Positions 12,091 through 22,539 of a stretch of DNA of 64,000 bases are shown here, piece after piece (position 1 is the stretch's first letter; each line of letters opens with the position of its first letter). Both the position numbers and the translations under genes were made by a program. Under the pieces are notes generated by a model. It worked only from the letters and a program-made list of their open reading frames with translations. It searched no databases and was not told the DNA's origin. The stretch is from Archivesica marissinica (taxonomy: Eukaryota; Mollusca; Bivalvia; Venerida; Vesicomyidae), in contig CM026404.1 of assembly GCA_014843695.1 (NCBI GenBank), positions 826,261 through 890,260 of the forward strand, read 5' to 3'.

Positions 12091-12655
12091 CTGCAAAGAA
12101 GAAATATTGTTTCAGTAAAGGAAATTACAATGTTTCTACATGGCACAGATCAAATCAGTAACCAATGTCTTCGTTCTCCGGCTCTACTATGCACAGTTAG
12201 TATTGTTTACTAATATTATAGAGGTTTTATAATAACATTTCCCAAAATGTCAATTCTGTGTGGCTTCACTTGATTCTATGAAATAAAAAAATATGTATGT
12301 TTAATAATATTTTATTGCATTGTTTTCATACATTACATTACAATTATACACACAATGAAATACGTAGAAAACAATATGAAATGATATTAGGATTTATAAT
12401 TACATGTATTACTGTATACGATTTAATCAGGGGGAAGCAAATGGGTTGGGCTACAAGTTATGAAAACATCATTTACAGCTCTTCCCATCACTTCAAACTA
12501 AATTAACAATGTTGGATGAACAATTTCTGTTATGTATGATCTGATGTAGAAATTAAGCTTCGTAATAAATAGTTGTTAACTATAACATATATAGATTATT
12601 AACGAAAAACAATTGAAAAAAAGAGAACAAATGTTCAATGCTGTATCAATAATGG

Positions 12656-13036
12656 GATATATAGTACATGCACAAACATCTTTCTTCTTTTTTTTATTTA
12701 AGTTTATTTAACGTCGCTACCGGTTTCCCATTTGAGCGACGGACAGTTTACCTAACAACACCTTTCCTGGGAAGGCTCCAGCGGTTAACCAATACTCGGG
12801 TGCACCAACCCTCCGTAAGAAACTGCCAACTTTTTCATATAAATGAGACACGGTCTGAGCGGGGCTCGAACCCGTGACCATCAGAGATGATAGGTTACAG
12901 TGGTATACAAGTAAGCGACCTTAACCACTCGACCACGGAGGCGGAAACAAACATCTCTAAATGTAGAAAGGGCTATATACTAGATATATAGTACATGCAC
13001 AAACATCTTTAAATGTAGAAAGGGCTATATACTAGA
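12656..13036. repeat. 55-bp tandem duplication interrupted by SINE-C
   Basis: The sequence atatatagtacatgcacaaa with its following ctttaaatgtagaaaggg and ctatatactag occurs intact at about 12983-13036. It also occurs split around the SINE-C, as 12656-12681 plus 12957-12982. The intact copy acts as an internal empty site. Confidence 0.8.
12682..12946 (-). mobile_element. SINE-C copy a with TSD
   Basis: tRNA-derived SINE in minus orientation. Its head (12946 downward) reads cctccgtggtcgagtggtta and resembles a class II (serine-like) tRNA with a long variable arm, followed by a B-box cgggttcgagcccc. The body has gaaaaagttggcagtttctt and the tail has accggtagcgacgttaaata. A 10-bp duplication acaaacatct flanks it at 12672-12681 and 12947-12956. 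Confidence 0.9.
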
Positions 13037-13290
13037 TCAATTTAAAACCCCAACATGTTCAGATTCCTGTACTACCAAAAACACGTTCTTTGTAGGATAA
13101 CAATCTACACTCAACACAAATTCTAAACGGTCATCTTATGTTTTATAACATTTGGAGCCAACTAATAACAATACAATATAAATATTTTAATATCGTCACT
13201 TAACACATTTCAGCTGATTATACAGCATTTAATTGCATAAAGATCTGTAATAAAATGTATCCACTAAGATGAATGTGAATATTTACATTA

Positions 13291-13491
13291 CAGTCTAAAA
13301 CCGTTTATGTCAAAGTCGGTTATGTCTCCGAATTCTCCGGTTATCTCGAAGTCGGATCAAAGTGCCGTTTCAGACACTATCATTGTACATATAAGTGGCT
13401 CCGTTTATATCGAATTTCGTTAAGTCAAACTTCGGTTATGTCGAAATATTATGTTCGGTCAGACGGAATTCGACATAACGGATGTATACTG
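13291..13491. mobile_element. pogo-like MITE, copy 1
   Basis: A 201-bp element starting cagtc and ending actg, flanked by TA on both sides (13289-13290, 13492-13493). The inner inverted motifs are of the type gttatgtcgaa and ttcgacataacgga. It has no coding capacity. A homologous copy lies at 44582-44778. CAGT...ACTG ends with TA duplication fit Tc1/mariner-pogo non-autonomous elements; the superfamily is inference. Confidence 0.75.
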
Positions 13492-13493
13492 TA

Positions 13494-14238
13494 TATGGCG
13501 TTTAGGTTGCTCCAAATACTGTAAAGCACAGGGTAATTATTTGATAGCATAGCAACGATTATTATTACCCAGTTACGGTTAACGAATATAACGGTGTTCC
13601 ATATAGATACATATTGAAAAGGATTAATATTGCTATTGGCAATTTTAAATTAATATAATTATATATTAATCTTCTATCTATTGAAACGACAGGTTTCCAT
13701 CTAGCTGAAAGCCCCACTAACTACAATTCCCCGCGCAACTTCTGTTCCTATTGATTATTTCAAGGCTATTGTTGCATTTTCCGCAACATATTTCAATATA
13801 CTCATTTCATTTCAGTCGCCCACATGCATTTATGCGGTGGCGACTTTAAATAAACTTATTAGTCAGTCAGTCATACTCTTGAAACGAAATGAATTTCCGT
13901 AACACATATAGTCAGATGGTGCGGTGCAGTCCCGGATCCTTCAGTAACCATCAGTTCCAGGAATATCCGTCTCTGGCCCAGGCTCCTCAGAAGACTGGTA
14001 GGGATCATGCGTGTACGTGCTTACCGTCTCCGGTTGTTTATGTCATAACCTTTTCAACACTACATACCTCTAATTAGGTTAGCAAAACGTGTAGATCCAG
14101 ATGAGTCTGATCGTAACGAGCCGTCTCACAGAAGCCGCACATTTTGCTAGTAATTTTACTATTAAAAATTACCCATTTTGATATAAATGAACTTGTCCGA
14201 ATGTAATTTTCTGATCAATTTATTGGTTTAAAAATACC
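13494..14238. other. intronic spacer
   Basis: AT-rich intron sequence. A 62-codon frame at 13889-14077 has no recognisable motif. Nothing else is supported. Confidence 0.5.
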
Positions 14239-14467
14239 ATGGACCAGTCCATGTCAGTTATTGGTGTTGAATGGACCAGTCTATGTCAGTTATTGGTGTT
14301 GAATGGACCAGTCCATGTCAGTTATTGGTGTTGAATGGACCAGTCCATGTCAGTTATTGGTGTTGAATGGACCAGTCCATGTCAGTTATTGGTGTTGAAT
14401 GGACCAGTCCATGTCAGTTATTGGTGTTGAATGGACCAGTCCATGTCAGTTATTGGTGTTGAATGGT
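14239..14467. repeat. 32-bp minisatellite, 7 copies
   Basis: Almost identical units containing the small palindrome tggaccagtcca followed by tgtcagttattggtgttga. It lies within the EAG intron. Confidence 0.95.
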
Positions 14468-14629
14468 AAACATGAATGAAATAATGCAAATGATCCTAAT
14501 ATTAAATACATGTTGAATCATATACACACACCGACTTTTGTTTTCGTGAACTTTGAGGTTGTGTTTTACCATTTTGATAACTGGTGTGCTAATTCTATAC
14601 TGACTTACTTCCCTTGAATATTGGAATTA

Positions 14630-14869
14630 GGTTTATACAAATTTATTTTAGCTCGATTGCGAAACAAGTTCTTTCAACTTATATTAATAACTCTCGATAC
14701 CTCATTCATGATGGAATCCATCGCCATGAAGGAGAGAGAAGAGGCAATGTGGAATTTAAATGCCTTGCCTAAGGCCACAATCGTAACAGCTCCAGCGGGG
14801 CTCGAACTCCGGACCCTTCGCACCTGAAGCGAACGCGCATCCACTGCGCTATCACGACTTCCACTATTG
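14630..14869 (-). mobile_element. SINE-B copy e, full length
   Basis: Minus-strand SINE-B with head gtcgtgatagcgcagtgg, B box gttcgagccccg and a full tail. Short duplications tggaatta lie at 14622-14629 and 14870-14877. It is intronic in the EAG gene and inverted relative to copy f, 270 bp away. Confidence 0.9.
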
Positions 14870-15141
14870 TGGAATTATTGACGTCATTAAGTGCAGCATA
14901 TGATTGGTCCACATTTTTACCGACAATTTTCCCCATTACGTCAATAACCATTACGTCGACAATTATATGCGTCGCCATTTACGGTACGTGCAAAACCAAT
15001 GTCTTGTCAGGTTATCAGTTGATTTATATATTATGTTTTGTTTTTATAGATCATAAAAATTAGTGTGATAAGCTAAACAGAACCCCAGCAGAAACGATCG
15101 TCAGTTATTTACGATTCATTGTGTTGGTCAAGCATTCGTGT

Positions 15142-15365
15142 GACACGTCGTGATAGCGCAGTGAGAGTGCGTTCGCTTCAGGTGCGAACGGCCCGGGGTT
15201 CGAGCCCGGCTGAAGCCGTTACGATTGTGCCCTTAGGCAAGGCATTTAAAGTCTGCAGTGCCTCTTCTCTCTCCCTCGTGGCGATGGATTCCATCAGGAA
15301 TGAGGTCTCGAGAGTGATCAATATAAGATGTTTTTCACAATCGAGCTCAAATAAATGTGTATACA
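15142..15365 (+). mobile_element. SINE-B copy f, full length
   Basis: Plus-strand copy with head gtcgtgatagcgcagtgaga, gttcgagcccggctga and cccttaggcaaggcattta. An 8-bp duplication attcgtgt lies at 15134-15141 and 15366-15373. It lies 170 bp from the splice donor of the CNBHD exon. Confidence 0.9.
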
Positions 15366-15534
15366 ATTCGTGTTGCTATACAATTTTTATGTGGCTATCA
15401 ATTCCGTTTATATGTCTATAACGATCAACGGAATATCCACTTAATATACACGTTTGGGTATGTTCGTTCGTCCGTCCGTATGTATGTCTATGTGTCTGTC
15501 TGTCTACAATATTTATTAAAAGGAGACCACTTAC

Positions 15535-15731
15535 TCTGTGTCTAAGGTTGTAGGTAAGGGTCAGGTTTCGGGCAAATGAATTTGCAAAGGCGTGGTAGAA
15601 CTCGAGTACTTCCAGCAGTCGATCTCTCTTAATTGTGTGAAGGTCACAGTAGGTTAGCGCTCGCACATTGGCGGTGGATTGGCCGTAAGTACCCTCCTTC
15701 CAGAAGTTGTCACCAAACACATCACCTTTAC
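15535..15731 (-). CDS. eag: EAG-type potassium channel, CNBHD second-half exon
   Basis: A 197-nt internal exon with phase 1 entry and phase 0 exit. With one base from the preceding exon it encodes 66 residues, from [13 protein letters not shown] through [16 protein letters not shown] and [15 protein letters not shown] to LTYNLRHR. This is the second half of the cyclic-nucleotide-binding homology domain. The YNL triplet near the end corresponds to the intrinsic ligand that occupies the nucleotide pocket in EAG-family channels, so the domain is expected not to need cAMP. The donor is GTAAGT at 15534-15529 and the acceptor is tgtgtgtag at 15740-15732. The acceptor and the first 29 nt of the exon are tandemly duplicated just upstream (15753-15802), giving a second identical acceptor. 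Exon identity is secure. Confidence 0.96.
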
Positions 15732-15802
15732 CTACACACATAACAATGCAATGAAGTTGTCACCAAACACACCACCTTTACCTACACACATAACAATGCA
15801 AT
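15703..15802 (-). repeat. 50-bp tandem duplication of a splice acceptor
   Basis: Two 50-bp copies (15703-15752 and 15753-15802) differ at one base (15722 t, 15772 c). Each contains the intron end gttatgtgtgtag and the exon start gtaaaggtg. Splicing at the upstream copy (exon start 15781) would add 50 nt. It would read 16 further codons and meet TAG formed by the AG of the downstream acceptor. Confidence 0.93.
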
Positions 15803-15880
15803 GAATTCTTGACAATAATCACTAAACTGGTAAGTTATTAACTTACCTACACTAACAGCAGACATATTGTGAGCAATTTA

Positions 15881-16449
15881 ATGCTTAAATATGTACTTAA
15901 ATATGTACTTAAATATGTACTTAAATATGTATTTAAATATATATTTAAATATATACTTAAATCTGTATTTAAAAATGTATTTAAAAATGTACTTAAATAT
16001 GTATTTAAATATGTATTTAAATATATACTTAAATATATATTTAAAAATGTACTTAAATTTGTATTTAAATATGTATTTAAATATGTACTTATATATGTAT
16101 TTAAATATGTACTTAAATGTTATATTTAAATATGTATTTAAATATATACTTAAATATATATTTAAAAATGTACTTAAATGTGTATTTAAATATGTATTTA
16201 AATATGTACTTAAATGTTATATTTAAATATATACTTAAATATATATTTAAAAATGTACTTAAATGTGTATTTAAATATGTATTTAAATATGTACTTAAAT
16301 GTTATATTTAAATATATACTTAAATATATATTTAAAAATGTACTTAAATGTGTATTTAAATATGTACTTAAATATGTATTTAAATATGTACTTAAATATG
16401 TATTTAAATATGTACTTAAATATGTACTTATATATGTATTTAAATGTGT
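15881..16449. repeat. 12-bp array with higher-order pattern
   Basis: About 47 copies of a 12-mer of the type ttaaatatgtac/t. A phase marker gttatatttaaatat recurs at 16119, 16216 and 16301 (spacings 97 and 85 bp, differing by one 12-mer). This shows amplification of a block of about eight units. Confidence 0.93.
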
Positions 16450-16675
16450 AGAGTAAATACTGCACGGTAATCAATGACCGAGCATACACAAGTCATGTAC
16501 TGTTATTAATCGTCATATAGCATGGCACTGTTCATAAGTCATGGCCGCCAAGATTAATGCCATATAGCACTTTCAATCAATTACGGAATATGAACATTGT
16601 ACTTGCTTAGTCGAATATTTGTTTCGTGCCAATTTATGCGCCTCAGTTACTTGTATACATGTGTGCTAGTTTTTA

Positions 16676-16860
16676 AAAATTATTTTAAGTTTATTTAACG
16701 TCACTACCGGTTACCCATATGAGCGACGGACAATAACAACAACACGTTTCCTGGGCATGCTCTTGCGGTTAACCAGTACTTGGTTCACCAACCTCCGTAA
16801 GAAACTGCCAACTTTTTCATATAAAGAGACACGGTCTTAAACACTCGACTACGGAGGAGG
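16676..16860 (-). mobile_element. SINE-C copy b, internally deleted
   Basis: It matches SINE-C copy a at the tail (accggtagtgacgttaaat in minus sense) and the gaaaaagttggcagtttctt body. The head is reduced to cctccgtagtcgagtgttta with the B-box region deleted. The 45-bp array begins about 25 bp beyond it. Confidence 0.85.
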
Positions 16861-16883
16861 ACTGTGTGCCAGGTCGTTGATAT

Positions 16884-17930
16884 TTGCTTAAGATATATCC
16901 TACATACAGGCGAAACAGGTGTATGCACAAACACAAGATATATCCTACAGACAGGCGAAACAGGTGTATGCACAAACACACGATATATCCTACAGACAGG
17001 CGAAACAGGTGTATGCACAAACACAAGATATATCCTACATACAGGCGAAACAGGTGTATGCACACACACAAGATATATCCTACAGACAGGCGAAACAAAT
17101 GTATGTACAAACACAAGATATATCCTACAGACAGGCGAAACAAATGTATGTACAAACACAAGATATATCCTACAGACAGGCGAAACAAGTGCATGTACAA
17201 ACACAAGATATATCCTACAGGCAGGCGAAACAAATGTATGCACAAACACAAGATATATCCTACAGACAGGCGAAACAACTGTATGTACAAACACAAGATA
17301 TATCCTACAGACAGGCGAAACAAATGTATGCACAAACAAGATATATCCTACAGACAGGCGAAACAACTGTATGTACAAACACAAGATATATCCTACAGAC
17401 AGGCGAAACAAATGTATGTACAAACACAAAATATATCCTACAGGCAGGCGAAACAAATGTATGTACAAACACAAGATATATCCTACAGACAGGCGAAACA
17501 AATGTATGTACAAACACAAGATATATCCTACAGGCAGGCGAAACAAATGTATGTACAAACACAAGATATATCCTACAGACAGGCGAAACAAATGTATGTA
17601 CAAACACAAGATATATCCTACAGGCAGGCGAAACAAGTGCATGTACAAACACAAGATATATCCTACAGGCAGGCGAAACAAATGCATGTACACACACAAG
17701 ATATATCCTACAGGCAGGCGAAACAAATGTATGTACAAACACAAGATATATCCTACAGACAGGCGAAACAAGTGCATGTACAAACACAAGATATATCCTA
17801 CAGACAGGCGAAACAAGTGCATGTACAAACACAAGATATATCCTACAGACAGGCGAAACAAGAGCATGTACAAACACAAGATATATCCTACAGACAGGCG
17901 AAACAAGTGCATGTACAAACACAAGACATT
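16884..17930. repeat. 45-bp minisatellite, about 23 copies
   Basis: The unit contains agatatatcctacagacagg and cgaaacaaatgtatgtac. One copy near 17333 has lost 2 bp. Because 45 is a multiple of three, frames of 350-385 codons are open on both strands. They are repeat artefacts, not genes. Confidence 0.95.
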
Positions 17931-18002
17931 TGCATATTTCATTTAGAACATTGCAACTGAACAATTTCTTACAACTTTAGTTGTCAAAACCTAAAGTTCA
18001 GA

Positions 18003-18160
18003 TTATTTTCCTTCGCAATGAGCGAGAGAGGAAAGCGGCCATGTAGATTTAAGCAGCGTCTTGCCCAATAACACCGTCGCCCTGGGTTCCGAGCTCACAA
18101 CCCATCGGTGGCGAAGAGGACACCTGATCCAATGTACCACTGCGGATACATTAATTTTGT
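18003..18160 (-). mobile_element. SINE-D, decayed tRNA-derived SINE
   Basis: Minus-strand reading shows tccgcagtggtacattggat (A-box-like), a B-box-like gagctcggaaccc that is degenerate, then ttgggcaagacgctgctta. That motif resembles the gggcaaggca motif of SINE-B and other animal SINEs. A tail with gaaaataatctgaac may be host sequence. Single copy in this window. Confidence 0.6.
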
Positions 18161-18475
18161 TAGTTGACCAATAGCAGTTGTGTTTCCAATTTACCAAATA
18201 AGGACATGAAATCATTACCATGATCAGCAGGGAAGCACTTAGCTATTTCTTCTAGATATTTAATTTCCGGTAATAACGATGTCATCTTAAAGAAATTTGC
18301 TTTAATATGTACTTTCTAAACAGCATGTGGATGCGACTAGCATAACTTGTTACTAGGTTTTACTCGATGAAAAATGCTTATTTGATCATGATGCAATCTA
18401 TTGATTTAGTTTTGGGACAAAAACAGTTAAGGTATGGAAATAATATTTACACACTGATTTTTGTTATGTACTTAC

Positions 18476-18728
18476 TAAGAATTGCTACAACTTCATCGTC
18501 CTGAATGACCTCTAATGAACCGGAAATGACAAAACAGAGAGCATCGAGTGATTCCCCTTGGTGAAAAATAAGGTCACCAGGGGCGCTGTGAGTCATTGTG
18601 AAATGCATGGCCAACGCACGTAGACAGCCGTCACTAGCTAGACGAAATGCAGGGTGTTCTAGAAAGACCTTCCTGTTTAGGTGTACGCATAGATCAGCCT
18701 TCATGTCTTTGGGACAATAGTTCAATAC
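18476..18728 (-). CDS. eag: EAG-type potassium channel, C-linker/CNBHD exon
   Basis: A 253-nt internal exon, phase 0 entry and phase 1 exit, between acceptor ttttcag (before 18728) and donor GTAAGT (18475-18470). It encodes 84 residues from [20 protein letters not shown] through [16 protein letters not shown] and [12 protein letters not shown] to [15 protein letters not shown]. These are the end of the C-linker and the first half of the cyclic-nucleotide-binding homology domain. The match to EAG-family channels is strong along its entire length. The residue at the junction with the next exon reads S where related channels often have G. The preceding exon (C-linker start and S6) was not found anywhere upstream in the window. 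A retrotransposon remnant begins only about 110 bp upstream of this exon's acceptor. Confidence 0.97.
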
Positions 18729-18839
18729 CTGAAAACATAATGGACATACATGTTGGTTATAAACGTAAATTTTGTAAAATGAAATTTTCAGGACACAAAT
18801 GGAAACATGAATGGTCAATCCACGCCAAACATGAATGCG

Positions 18840-19907
18840 ATCACAGTAAGTTCAAATGGCATAGAGAAACTTCTCAATAACCTAAACCCCCATAAGGCTA
18901 GTGGTCCTGACCAAATTAAGCTAATCAAACCCTGTCTAAAGAACTCTAACATATCCTTGAAGTCTTATTCCAAAAATCCCTCAACCAAAGATCACAGCCG
19001 GCCCAGTGGAAATCAGCAAATGTTGCTCCCATTTACAAAACAAATGCGACAAGTCAAACCCCGCCAACTATATGCCTATCTCACTGACATTTGTTCTATG
19101 CAAGGTACTAGAACATATAGTTTCCTCCTAGATAGTAAAACACTTAACTAACCACAGTATTCTGTACCATTTGCAGCATGGGTTTAGAGAAGAACGGTCA
19201 TGCGTGACCCAATTAGAAATGCTAGTCAATGACTTGGTTACCTCTGTCTACAATAAGCATCAGGTAGATCTCATCCTAATAGACTTCAGTAAGGCTATCG
19301 ACAAGGTCAATCACGAGAAAGTGCTACTAAAATGCATGACTATGGAGTCAGAGGTCAAACATTAAGGTGGATTAAGAGTTTTCTAGATAATAGACTCCAG
19401 TCAGTTGTCTTTAATGGTATTAGTTCAGAGGTCATTCCGGTGTCCTCTGGAGTCCCACAGGGATCCGTACTTGAGCCCCTGCTTTTCCTAGCCTATATAA
19501 ACTACCTCCCACAAAACATCAGTTCCAAAGTCCGTATCATTGCAGATGATACTGCAGTCTATCTATCACTGACATCTGCAAATGAATCGGTCACACTCCA
19601 AAACGATCATAAGAGATTAGAAGAGTGGGAGTTGGAGTGGGATATGGAATTTAACTCCTCCAAATGTCAATTATCCACGTCACAAGAAGGAAACATCCTA
19701 TTCCCAGTCAATATAGACTCCATGGAGTCCTACTTGAGTCGGTCACCTCAGACAAATACCTTGGTGTGGATATCTCAATTAACCTGTCGTGGGACACTCC
19801 CATAAAAAGGTCCAAGAAAGCAAACCAAACATTAGGATTTCTACGTAGAAACCTCCAGGTCAAATCCGAACCCCTTAAGTCCATGGCTTACCAGACACTA
19901 GTGAGAC
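18840..19907 (+). pseudogene. non-LTR retrotransposon RT fragment, frameshifted
   Basis: Remnant of a LINE ORF2 reverse transcriptase spread over at least four frames (about 18828-19149, 19171-19363, 19332-19741, 19664-19907). Visible RT blocks in order are NPHKASGPDQIK, QHGFREERSC, DLILIDFSKAIDKVNH (first catalytic Asp), SSGVPQGSV followed by LEPLLFL (the usual Gly is Glu), IADDTAVYL (catalytic Asp pair) and DKYLGVDIS. The endonuclease domain and ORF1 are missing (5' truncation). The ORF stops at a QTLVRP motif, where sequence switches abruptly to a SINE-A 3' half. The block order suits CR1/L2/Jockey-type elements; the exact clade is not decided. It is antisense to the EAG gene. Confidence 0.9.
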
Positions 19908-20080
19908 CCCTCGTGCCGGTGCTTTACACCATACACGTACAAGAACCAGTGGAGATTCTGGAATGGGTCTCTGTCTGTCTCATTGCACTATCCTCCAAAA
20001 TCTAAAATGACTAATCTCTTCAGGAGGCGTCGCTCATATGGGCAACCGGTAGCGACGATAAATAAACGTAAAACACACAC
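19908..20080 (+). mobile_element. SINE-A copy c, 3' half fused to the RT fragment
   Basis: It starts inside the SINE-A central domain at ctcgtgccggtgctttacac and runs to the tail gtagcgacgataaataaacg plus (ac)n. No tRNA head is present. The head side is replaced without a gap by LINE ORF2 sequence. Confidence 0.9.
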
Positions 20081-20142
20081 ATGATCGAGTCAGATAATCA
20101 ACTGCAATGCACAAATACAAACAGTGCATTAATTAGTCAAAA

Positions 20143-20410
<268 letters not shown>

Positions 20411-20641
20411 ATTTCTGTACTTATTCATTTTCGCACTGCATATGTCTGATTGGTAATAAATAATTCAAACTAATATTTCTAAATGTAGACATTTTTATAT
20501 GATCCATAGTTAACCCAGAAGTCACGCTATCATTCTCAGATTTGACTTCTCGGTGAACTGAAATGTACTTTATAAATATGTTTCTGGCGCCGGCCGTTCT
20601 AAGTCTGAATAACGTTTCTGTTCTGTACTGTTCTGTATTTA

Positions 20642-20868
20642 TACGTTTATGTATCGTCGCTACCGGTTGCCCATATGAGCGACGCCTCCTGAAGATATTA
20701 GTTATTTTAGATTTTGGAGGATAGTGCATGATACAGACAGAGACCAATTCCAGAATCTCCTCTGGTTCTTTTACGTGCACGGTGTAAAGCACCGACACGA
20801 GACCTCGGTTTAACGTCCCATCTGAAAGACTGTTAATTTTATTAGGGTCAGACGGGGGATCGAACCTG
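20642..20868 (-). mobile_element. SINE-A copy d, truncated at the B box
   Basis: Minus-strand copy with an intact tail and central domain. It ends (5' side) at caggttcgatcccccgtctg, so the A box and anticodon arm are absent. Confidence 0.92.
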
Positions 20869-20984
20869 TACTATTTTATGCAGGTATGGGCTGTTTCCTC
20901 TAGTGTGGGTGCACGTTTGATGTTTGTAACAGCTTGTATCACACACCATTTGTATTATTATATCATGTTTTACAGCATTAACAT

Positions 20985-22482
20985 TTAACATGTATAAATC
21001 TTGCATTAACATGTATAAATATTGCATTAACATGTATAAATCTTGCATTAACATGTATAAATCTTGCATTAACATGTATAAATCTTGCATTAACATGTAT
21101 AAATCTTGCATTAACATGTATAAATCTTGCATTAACATGTATAAATCTTGCATTAACATGTATAANNNNNNNNNNNNNNNNNNNNNNNNNNNNNNNNNNN
21201 NNNNNNNNNNNNNNNNNNNNNNNNNNNNNNNNNNNNNNNNNNNNNNNNNNNNNNNNNNNNNNNNNNNNNNNNNNNNNNNNNNNNNNNNNNNNNNNNNNNN
21301 NNNNNNNNNNNNNNNNNNNNNNNNNNNNNNNNNNNNNNNNNNNNNNNNNNNNNNNNNNNNNNNNNNNNNNNNNNNNNNNNNNNNNNNNNNNNNNNNNNNN
21401 NNNNNNNNNNNNNNNNNNNNNNNNNNNNNNNNNNNNNNNNNNNNNNNNNNNNNNNNNNNNNNNNNNNNNNNNNNNNNNNNNNNNNNNNNNNNNNNNNNNN
21501 NNNNNNNNNNNNNNNNNNNNNNNNNNNNNNNNNNNNNNNNNNNNNNNNNNNNNNNNNNNNNNNNNNNNNNNNNNNNNNNNNNNNNNNNNNNNNNNNNNNN
21601 NNNNNNNNNNNNNNNNNNNNNNNNNNNNNNNNNNNNNNNNNNNNNNNNNNNNNNNNNNNNNNNNNNNNNNNNNNNNNNNNNNNNNNNNNNNNNNNNNNNN
21701 NNNNNNNNNNNNNNNNNNNNNNNNNNNNNNNNNNNNNNNNNNNNNNNNNNNNNNNNNNNNNNNNNNNNNNNNNNNNNNNNNNNNNNNNNNNNNNNNNNNN
21801 NNNNNNNNNNNNNNNNNNNNNNNNNNNNNNNNNNNNNNNNNNNNNNNNNNNNNNNNNNNNNNNNNNNNNNNNNNNNNNNNNNNNNNNNNNNNNNNNNNNN
21901 NNNNNNNNNNNNNNNNNNNNNNNNNNNNNNNNNNNNNNNNNNNNNNNNNNNNNNNNNNNNNNNNNNNNNNNNNNNNNNNNNNNNNNNNNNNNNNNNNNNN
22001 NNNNNNNNNNNNNNNNNNNNNNNNNNNNNNNNNNNNNNNNNNNNNNNNNNNNNNNNNNNNNNNNNNNNNNNNNNNNNNNNNNNNNNNNNNNNNNNNNNNN
22101 NNNNNNNNNNNNNNNNNNNNNNNNNNNNNNNNNNNNNNNNNNNNNNNNNNNNNNNNNNNNNNNNNGCATTAACATGTATAAATCTTGCATTAACATGTAT
22201 AAATCTTGCATTAACATGTATAAATCTTGCATTAACATGTATAAATCTTGCATTAACATGTATAAATCTTGCATTAACATGTATAAATCTTGCATTAACA
22301 TGTATAAATCTTGCATTAACATGTATAAATCTTGCATTAACATGTATAAATCTTGCATTAACATGTATAAATCTTGCATTAACATGTATAAATATTGCAT
22401 TAACATGTATAAATCTTGCATTAACATGTATAAATCTTGCATTAACATGTATAAATCTTGCATTAACATGTATAAATCTTGC
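20985..22482. repeat. 21-bp minisatellite spanning an assembly gap
   Basis: Near-identical units containing cattaacatgtataaatctt lie on both sides of the gap (20985-21165 and 22166-22482). Only one substitution variant (aaatattg) is seen, once on each side. True length is unknown. Confidence 0.95.
21166..22165. other. assembly gap of exactly 1000 N
   Basis: A run of exactly 1000 N inside the 21-bp array, a placeholder length and not a measured size. Confidence 0.98.
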
Positions 22483-22539
22483 ATAATGAAATAAATTCAG
22501 TAAAATATGCTGGTTGACACATTGGTTGTATTGCCTCTT

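Larger units (their letters stand above)
12091..15534 (-). other. EAG intron between CNBHD exon and last exon
   Basis: A 3444-bp intron with donor GTAAGT (15534-15529) and acceptor ttgcag. It contains a SINE-C, a pogo-like MITE, a 32-bp array and two SINE-B copies in inverted orientation. The remaining sequence is AT-rich with nothing else recognised. Confidence 0.9.
15732..18475 (-). other. EAG intron between the two CNBHD exons
   Basis: A 2744-bp intron with donor GTAAGT at 18475-18470. It is largely filled by a 12-bp array (15881-16449), a SINE-C remnant, a 45-bp array (16884-17930) and a SINE-D. The rest (16450-16675, 18160-18475) is AT-rich with no feature seen. Confidence 0.9.

Noticed and set aside
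15376..15534. Extension of the CNBHD exon beyond 15535 (frame stays open to 15376)
   Set aside because: A consensus GTAAGT donor follows YNLRHR exactly, and the next exon continues with the conserved IIFRK; the extra residues have no family match.
16785..17980. Several overlapping frames of 350-385 codons
   Set aside because: All lie in the 45-bp array and are open in three plus and two minus registers at once, which is a property of the repeat and not of coding.
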